NCBI RefSeq assembly: GCF_007655135.1
Contig: NC_045130.1
Location: 16,740,001-16,804,000 of the forward strand
Direction: 5' to 3'
Source of the DNA: Punica granatum
Lineage: Eukaryota > Streptophyta > Magnoliopsida > Myrtales > Lythraceae
Length of the DNA: 64,000 nt
Positions 57,201 to 64,000 of this stretch are shown here, in pieces. The notes under the pieces were generated by a model. That model saw nothing but the letters and a program-made list of their open reading frames with translations. It ran no database searches and had not been told where the DNA came from. Each line of letters starts with the position of its first letter. Within the stretch, counting starts at the first letter, position 1. Position numbers and translations under genes: made by a program.

Positions 57201-57790
57201 TCAATCGGATAACCAAAAAATATTTCGGAACCTCCATTTTGTTAAAAAAAATTCGAAGATCGACATTATCCAAAAAAATATTTTTCATTCCCGAGTATCG
57301 TCTCCAATTTTGAAAAAAATCGAAATCAATGCATATAAAGCATGAAATTCTCGTCTTTTCAACCGGATATCCGAAAAATAATCCGAGACCATTGTCGTGT
57401 TCAGAGAAATTTGAGGATCGACATTATGTAGAAAAATATTTTTTAGTACTGAATAGCATCCCAAATTTTGAAGATCAAAATTAACGTACGTGAGACCTGA
57501 AATTCTCGACTTTTTCATTCGGACATCTGAATAATGATTCGGGACCACGGTTGTGCTCAAAAAAAAATTCAAGGACTAATATTATGCAGAAAAGTATTTT
57601 TGGCCCCAAATTTTGTTTCAGATTTTGAAAATCCAACTCGATGTACGCGTAAAGCCCGAAAAGATCCCGTAGAAAATTTTTTTCTTGAAATATAAAATTA
57701 GAGTTAAAAAAATGCCCCAAGTTTAAAAGCAGTGAATGTATCGAGCGATACTCAATCATGACTTCCTCGATAAATAAAAAATATGATCAG
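54205..57790 (-). repeat. old Ogre-like LTR, copy B
   Basis: It starts TGTGCGGACCCGAATTTCG and is uninterrupted through the site where copy A carries the 18.2-kb element (near 55145). It has a GT run at 55766-55782. At about 56250-56800 it contains some 550 purine-rich bases absent from copy A. Its far end, like that of copy A, lacks a clear terminus. Confidence 0.75.
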
Positions 57791-59540
57791 TTCAAAAACT
57801 CCTCATACTTTTATGTTATAAAATATATATATTTATATAACGAAACACTTCTGTGGTTTCCCCTTATTTGGATTAGAAGGCAAATATGTATACACACTCA
57901 TAATACCATATCTATGACGAGGTTTATTTGCAATGAGAAGGCATGCCATGTTTGTTTATATCTTTATACTATATATACTTATATTAAAAGAACTTATTTA
58001 TTCTATCAGCATCACGTTGCACCAAAATAATTAAGCGTAGTCCTCTCTCATGACAAGGACATTGTGCTAAATTGAACTGGACATTTTTGAAACTCAAGTA
58101 AAGCATACATAGAATAGATATAGATGAAAAGGCAGAGCATGCTTCTTTTTTTGGGCATGACAAGGCACGTGTTTTATATGCCATGAGACAAAGGCAATTA
58201 TATTGATTCCATTATCCTTTCAATGATGTGATTTAATACAAAGTGTCACCCCATTCAGAAAGGAGGATCATTAGAGTAATATCGCTATTAATCCAGGACG
58301 AAACGATTTTGAATTCGATTCTTGTATGTAAGAGTCCATATATTGCTATATTTCTCCTCTACTATAGATGCCCTTCTAAGGCCCCGGACCCTCGTTTGCA
58401 ATCGAAAAAGAAAATCTCCCATGTTCATATCTTTTGCATGTATTATAATATATTTTATAGCACCAAAGATAAAGAAAATAAAAAAAATAAAATTAAGGGG
58501 CGTGTTGATCAGAATCGTTGTCTCACATCAGAAAAATATAAAGAAAATATTGATTAAATAAAATGATTGGATCTATCATTCTATTAATTCAAGATTTTTA
58601 TATAGATATTCGATGGGAAATTTTACAGGGTCCTTATGATGATGGAAGGTATAAACTTCACTGAATCTAATTGGGCCAAAGTGTGGGCCTCTTTTATATT
58701 TTCCCTTGCCATTAATGCACTAACATGTGGATTTATAAGTTTTTAATGCTTTGATTGAGATCTTGCAGATCGCCTGATTATTATGATCTCTCAGTCCAAT
58801 AAGCGGTAATGGACGCACGTGTATGATGCATATTTCATGGCATTATTTATTAGTTTAAAATTAAACATGATAAGAGCTTATCAAATTAACAAAAAAAAAT
58901 GATAAGAAAGAACTATGGATACGGAAAAAAATATATTTGTATCACTTACATTATGTTCCGTTCGAACAACGTAAGTGCATATAATTGACAAGTATAAGCT
59001 AAGTCAATTGTTAATATCGACTTTTCTAGGTTCAATAGGGTGAATATGATATGGATAAGCTGTAAGGGCCGATTTAAAGTTATATAAGTAAATACCAATT
59101 TCTTGATACATAAATGTAATGTTGCAAAAACAAATTACTTTGTATCCGAATATATCGTGCAATAATGGAAAATGAAGTTATGTTTGGTGCCGACAATAGC
59201 TGAAGATGCCTGAAATGAATTTATTTAATAGATCTTGTCGCAGTGTAGACATAAGTCCTTTATTTATTTATTTTTTCTTTAACCATAAGCTAGCTGAGCA
59301 TAAACGACGCACAAGTCCTTATTCGAACCTCTAGCTATATTTTATCTTTTGTGAGAGTACGATGCTATGCAGTACTCCAATTCTTTTTTGTTTTACTTTG
59401 GTTCATGTTTTGAAAGACAAACTCTACAGAGTATAGACAGTCACCTGCATAGTGACTTGATCGTCGAAGCTCCGTAAACTGAGAGCAGCATGTCCCTATG
59501 TTCTTTTTCGTCTTTTTTCCCTAAATTAGAAGGGTCAATT
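57791..59540. other. AT-rich duplicated intergenic DNA, copy B
   Basis: No gene seen. It holds the dispersed-repeat relative at about 57985-58250 and the empty site for the fold-back element near 59272-59286. Confidence 0.45.
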
Positions 59541-59660
59541 CAGTATATTAACGACCAGCCAAAGATGTTCCTTGTTTGGGATACTTCACAGTTGTCCCTA
59601 TGTTGTAGGACTCCCACAAGCTCCACAACAGCTCTGTTCGGAGAGGGAGAAGGCACAACC

Positions 59661-59790
59661 CCGTAGAGAAGCGGGAGACTGCTCCATCAAGCACCACTAC
59701 GCACCACCGAAAACAAACATACATCCCCGTAGGGGAGCGGGAGACTGCTCCATCAAGCACCACTACGCACCACCGGAAATGAACATATAT
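59661..59790. repeat. 64-bp tandem duplication private to copy B
   Basis: Two successive blocks contain CCCCGTAG, then GCGGGAGACTGCTCCATCAA and GCACCACTACGCACCACCG. Copy A has this once near 31269-31325. Confidence 0.85.
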
Positions 59791-60021
59791 ATGAGCAGTG
59801 CATGATGACATGACCCGAAAACAGTACAGTTTGATACTAATTAAGGTGCCGGGCAATGAACGAAATGAACGTATCAATTGTCTCGAACATACATATGGGT
59901 GGTGCATTCCTATATTGCTAAGCATACGACATAGTTTGATACATGGAGATTCCATGTAAAATTTGAACCTATCAGCTCTTGCGCAAGGCAAAGAGCACAA
60001 GATGGTCCTGCGCTAAGGACT

Positions 60022-60373
60022 TCAAGTCCAGGCCCAACATATCGAGTTACGACAACGACATTGTTGACTGGCTGAAGAGGAGAAAAACTTTGCCGACGTA
60101 ACTTTGACGAGTAAGTTGGTGACCCCTACACCTTTTGCAATGATGAGGCCCGTGATAAGTGCCTCGTACTCCGCCTCATTGTTGGTGGTAGGGAAGGTCA
60201 AGACTAGAGCGTACTTCAGCGGATTCCCTTCCGGTGGGATTAAGACACATGATGCCCGCACAGTGGAGGATCCATCAATCATTAAGATCGATGGCTTGTC
60301 TGTAGGTTGCCTTGCCTATAAAGGCTCCGCATCCCCACCGTTGACTTCACTAATAAAATTTGCCAAGGCCTGA
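60022..60373 (-). pseudogene. Ty3/gypsy RNase H relic, copy B
   Basis: Counterpart of 31622-32074. It has MIDGSSTVRASCVLI and TTNNEAEYEALITGL, with the family's Asp and Glu. The upstream link (KAQALA) is visible near 60360-60385 in the minus direction. No other pol parts are close. It is an orphan fragment. Confidence 0.75.
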
Positions 60374-60385
60374 GCCTTGATTGCT

Positions 60386-61210
60386 GTCCTCGCCTCTCGG
60401 TTTATCCATCTACCTCCGCCTAAGCTTCCGAGCGAGGATTGAGTTCCATCTACGGCTCAGCTTCCAGGCCTTGAAGTATGTTTCTCTCGGCTTTGCAAGG
60501 CCGTGATCCATACCATTTGAGTCTTTCGGGATTCGCAATGGCCGGACCTATTAAATTGGCTTTAGGGCCAATTTCATGGTTTTGGACTTAAACTACACGC
60601 ACGTGTTGGGAGAATCAAAATGGCCTTACCCTTGTGGCCATGACAACGTTTTATCAACTAATAGCTACACGTATGTCTCTATGCATATTGTCAAGGAAAC
60701 CCAGCTACCGGTTAGACTTGTGGATGTCCTAAATGTGGCACTCAATGTTCCTTTTCTGGTGAGGACCGTTGGTAATTCCACTACTCATATAGCTCTTGGG
60801 ACAATGTTCTGGCATGCTTGGTGACCGACTTCCTGCCACGTGTAAGCCAGAGAGGAGTTGCGTTGTTTTAGGAGGAACACAATGTTAAAAATGCTTGTGA
60901 ATTGTGACGACTTTTTTCTATTTCCGATTTCATTCATCAGTTAAAATCTCTGTCAATTGCAGGTACCTAAACTGGAAAGGACAAGACGAAAGCTCCCCCG
61001 TGAACAAAGATAGGCTCATAATTAAGCAAGATGTTCCGACAAGGAGAGTCTATTATCATCGTACTTAGGAACCAAAAGTAACTTGCGAGCGATCTCCCTT
61101 ATCTTTTCATTTGATGAGTAGATGTTTAGATACTAAGACTTGTTGCTCGAGGATCTGTAGTATGCTTTTACGTTGTTGTTTGTGAGTGAACCCTGTACCT
61201 TCTTATATTA
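60386..61210. other. duplicated non-coding DNA, copy B
   Basis: Counterpart of 32085-32768. A plus-strand frame at 60576-60824 (82 codons) is not preserved in copy A and has no recognisable domain. Confidence 0.4.
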
Positions 61211-62074
61211 TTAGTGCAATGCACGGATATAAAATTTTAGAACTATAACTTCTCCATCATGTAAATTTTTCATTCTTTTATGATGATGATGATGATGCCA
61301 CTTATTGTAAAAGGATGACATGAAACTATTACAGAAGAATATGTAGATTAAATGAAGGTGAAAATTTGAATTGTTATTCGTTAAAAGAATCATTACAATA
61401 TATACTAATGCTAAAATTCATTATTAGTTAAATATAAAATGATTTAACATTTTTCATTATATGAAATGCTTCTTTATATACATACATACATATATATATA
61501 TATATATGAATTGATAAGCATAATTTTAAGAACTAAATGAGCATACATAATACATATGGTGCTACAAAAATATTAAAAATGAAATAATTATGAACAAATT
61601 CCATATTTTTCAACTATAAAAATTTGCAAAAATAATTTTATTTTTTAAAGAGTGACAAACTATAATAAATTTTTTAAAATTGTATTTATATTCTCCTTGA
61701 AATTTATGTTGGTCATGTAAGCGTTATTTCTAGGACAAAGATTAATAATTTATTAATTGTACTTTGCTGCATTGTATGTATTCATCAGATGTAAATTGAT
61801 ATTATAAAAAGTTTTCATATTAACATATCATAGAACTTATTTTGAACTTTATATATTGCCTAAGAATTACTTTATAAATTGAAAGTACAAAAAAAAATTG
61901 CACTACCTTTCTATTCATGAATTTATTGTTTAAAGGTACAAAAAAGTTAAATTTTCGCATAATAAATTTTATATATTGCGAAAATAAAATATATTTTCTT
62001 TTGGAATTCCACATGGTGACATGTGGCGAGCTAAAGAGAGTCCTTTGGCGCTATGCTTTAACTTAATATGTAGA
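61211..62074 (-). mobile_element. non-autonomous Helitron, copy B (3' hairpin damaged)
   Basis: Counterpart of 32769-33738. The minus-strand 5' end is TCTACATATTAAG and the 3' end keeps CTAA, but about 16 bases covering half of the hairpin are deleted (only TGCAATGCACGG remains). It lacks the 100-base duplication of copy A. It contains a TA run near 61491-61507. Confidence 0.75.
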
Positions 62075-62506
62075 TGCTCGGATCATACTATCCAGTAAAG
62101 ATTTGGTAGTGACTTATGTCTCTATGACTTCAATATTAATATCTTTGGTCTAGTTATGATTGTGTTTTGGATAGTTACTTTTAGATGGCATTACAAATTA
62201 CCCTGTCATGATGCAGTAATTAACCTCTTGGATCTACTGTTCTGCATAGACCAGGACATAGTCTTAGCTCCAATTAAAGTTATATCTTTTTTTTTTCCTG
62301 GGAAATTGTTTGAAGATTTAAAAGCATGGCTGGCTACTTATTACTATGAAGGTCAAAGTGGGAGAGATTAGGATCTTTTATCGGTTGTTAGGCTTATGAG
62401 GAGAGAGGGGGAGAGAGAGAGAGAGAGAAGGTTGCAAACAGTGCTTCATCTTTGGGTTGCATTTTGGCATATTTCATTAATTATATTTGCCATATTTCAT
62501 CTGCAG

Positions 62507-62685
62507 TGATGGTAGTTTTGTTGTAGCTACAAATGGAAATCCTCCGATCACACCAGCCGTGATGACTCCAGGAGGACCGTTGGACCTGTTGTCGGTGTTA
62601 TTCCGGAATAGCATCATTTTTGTTGGGCAGCCCATCAACTCGCAGGTGGTTCAGCTGGTTATATCACAGCTTGTAAATCTCACAG
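62507..62685 (+). pseudogene. ClpR4-like exon fragment, copy B
   Basis: The 179-base exon has both splice signals: CTGCAG before and CACAG|GTCACA after. It encodes PAVMTPGGPLDLLSVLFRNS and VGQPINSQVVQLVISQLV, nearer the ClpR4 pattern than copy A (F and Q kept where A has L and R). No other exons of the gene are found between here and the right edge or for several kb to the left. It may be a captured exon or the remnant of a gene that continues outside the window. Confidence 0.72.
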
Positions 62686-64000
62686 GTCACAACCATAGAG
62701 GAGTATCCTCGAAACAGAGAATTGAAGCGCCATAGTCACCCCGGACAATTGTTTCAAGCTTCAACGATGCGATGTAGGTGTTGTACTAAGAAAAAGAGGA
62801 AAAAGTTGTAAATTAGGCTATAAATTTGAGCCAAAAAGCATGTAATTAGGTGATGCCAGTTTAATCCCGAACTTCTTTCCATTTGTCCCTCATTATTCAG
62901 TTGTGATGAGAAAGGCTTAAAACAGCCTATATATATATATTATCTCACTTACTTTCTTGTTAATATTTGGACTCCAAGGAGAGCTGTATTCCTATATTTA
63001 CAATGAAGATTTTCGCAAATTCAGATCCCAAAAACCATTTTGTATTCTTTTGGCGAAGAATCACTTTCTTCACATAAGAAAGATATAAAGACTATCCATA
63101 TGGTCTAATTTTGAATAGGAAATTAAGAGTAAAACTGTAAGATACAAAATATGTCTTTCAGATCTACCTAATATATATATATATATATATATGTCTTTCG
63201 CAGCCAGAAGAGTTCAGGTGGCAACGCGTTTCTTTCAATCTTGTCTTTTGCTTCAATAATGGAAAGCAAGATGACACCCCATTCTTATCTTCTGCATAAT
63301 AAAATATATTTTTTATTACACGAGAAATATCGCGATTGAAATGCAAAATGCACGGTTCATTTGTGAAAAAAAACTGGTCGGGTTCTCTTGTGGCCCTTCC
63401 TTTCTTTGGATCATGGTGACAATAAAAGAAAAATCTCGATAGTCTAATTATATCATTTTGAATGAATTTTATTGGCCAAATTCAAAGTGTCTGTCCCCCT
63501 CCCAATTAATTGAAGGGAACTTTAATTATTAATTAAAGAACAAAAAGTTAATTATTACTTTGATACTCGAAAGAATAATTTGCCATTGCCTTGAGTCCCA
63601 CGAAGATATTTGTAATTAAAATAATTCTTCAATATTCATTCTTATCAGACAAATTAGTCCTTCATTAAAATGACAGTAAAAAGTTGCTCTCCTCACTTTT
63701 ATTTTGGCTATAATAAGAATGAAAGTGAAGTTCATATTATTTATTTTTTAAAATTTAAACCAATATATTATAAATTTAAGAAAATTATTCAAACTTTTCT
63801 TGTAACTTAAAATCTAATTAATCATGTCCACACGCCCAACTCCGACTAAAATTAGAAGTTGTCCCGGTGGCAAGCCATTAGACACTCCAACTAGCGGTAG
63901 GTTACCGGTAGATATACTTACACAACGTTAGCCCCAGTTTGAGAGTTTCAAAATGCCCCTCGTCTAAGTTCATATGGGGTTGATAATCGCGAGAGGTTTG
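62686..64000. other. duplicated non-coding DNA, copy B
   Basis: Counterpart of 34181-35532. No gene seen. A TA run at 63171-63192 sits in a B-specific insertion of about 50 bases flanked by ATGTCTTTC on both sides. Confidence 0.45.

Larger units (their letters stand above)
49270..64000. repeat. segmental duplication, copy B (partial)
   Basis: Collinear with 4922-35532. Private to B are the solo LTR at 49501-53311, a tandem duplication near 59661-59790 and about 550 extra bases at 56250-56800. It continues past the right edge. Confidence 0.92.

Noticed and set aside
60576..60824. 82-codon plus frame in copy B
   Set aside because: The frame is broken in copy A and has no recognised domain.

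Overview
The window is nuclear DNA of a flowering plant, most likely a dicot. It is AT-rich and gene-poor, and LTR retrotransposons of plant lineages, Helitrons and TA microsatellites fill most of it. The one gene that looks intact is a plant-specific organ-specific protein gene (S2/P4, DUF2775 family). I cannot name the species.

Layout. 1-4886: a decayed Ty1/copia element on the minus strand whose 3' LTR lies beyond the left edge. 4922-35532: copy A of a large duplicated segment. 35533-48689: mostly unique intergenic DNA with a SINE-like family, a second fold-back element and the organ-specific protein gene (44638-46232). 48690-49269: a truncated LTR at the breakpoint of copy B. 49270-64000: copy B, which runs off the right edge.

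Both copies once carried the same series: a short Lys/Arg-rich ORF, an old Ogre-like LTR, anonymous AT-rich DNA, a gypsy RNase H relic, a Helitron and a ClpR4-like exon. Later insertions hit one copy only, so each copy shows the empty site of the other. Copy A gained an 18.2-kb Ogre-like element (7020-25260, target duplication GCGCG) and a fold-back element (29153-30905, target duplication TTTTTTAA). Copy B gained a 3.8-kb solo LTR (49501-53311, target duplication GAGCC) that cuts the Lys/Arg-rich ORF in two.

The Ogre-like element is the centrepiece. On the minus strand it reads 5' LTR, tRNA-like primer site, ORF1, GAG, PRO with a G-patch, a short predicted intron, RT, RNase H, second RNase H, integrase, two tandem-repeat zones, purine tract, 3' LTR. 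Its LTRs are nearly identical, which suggests recent insertion, yet the reading frames carry an amber codon and several frameshifts. It therefore looks unable to encode all its own functions. Nothing in the window is an obvious new multi-gene system; the unusual content is structural.
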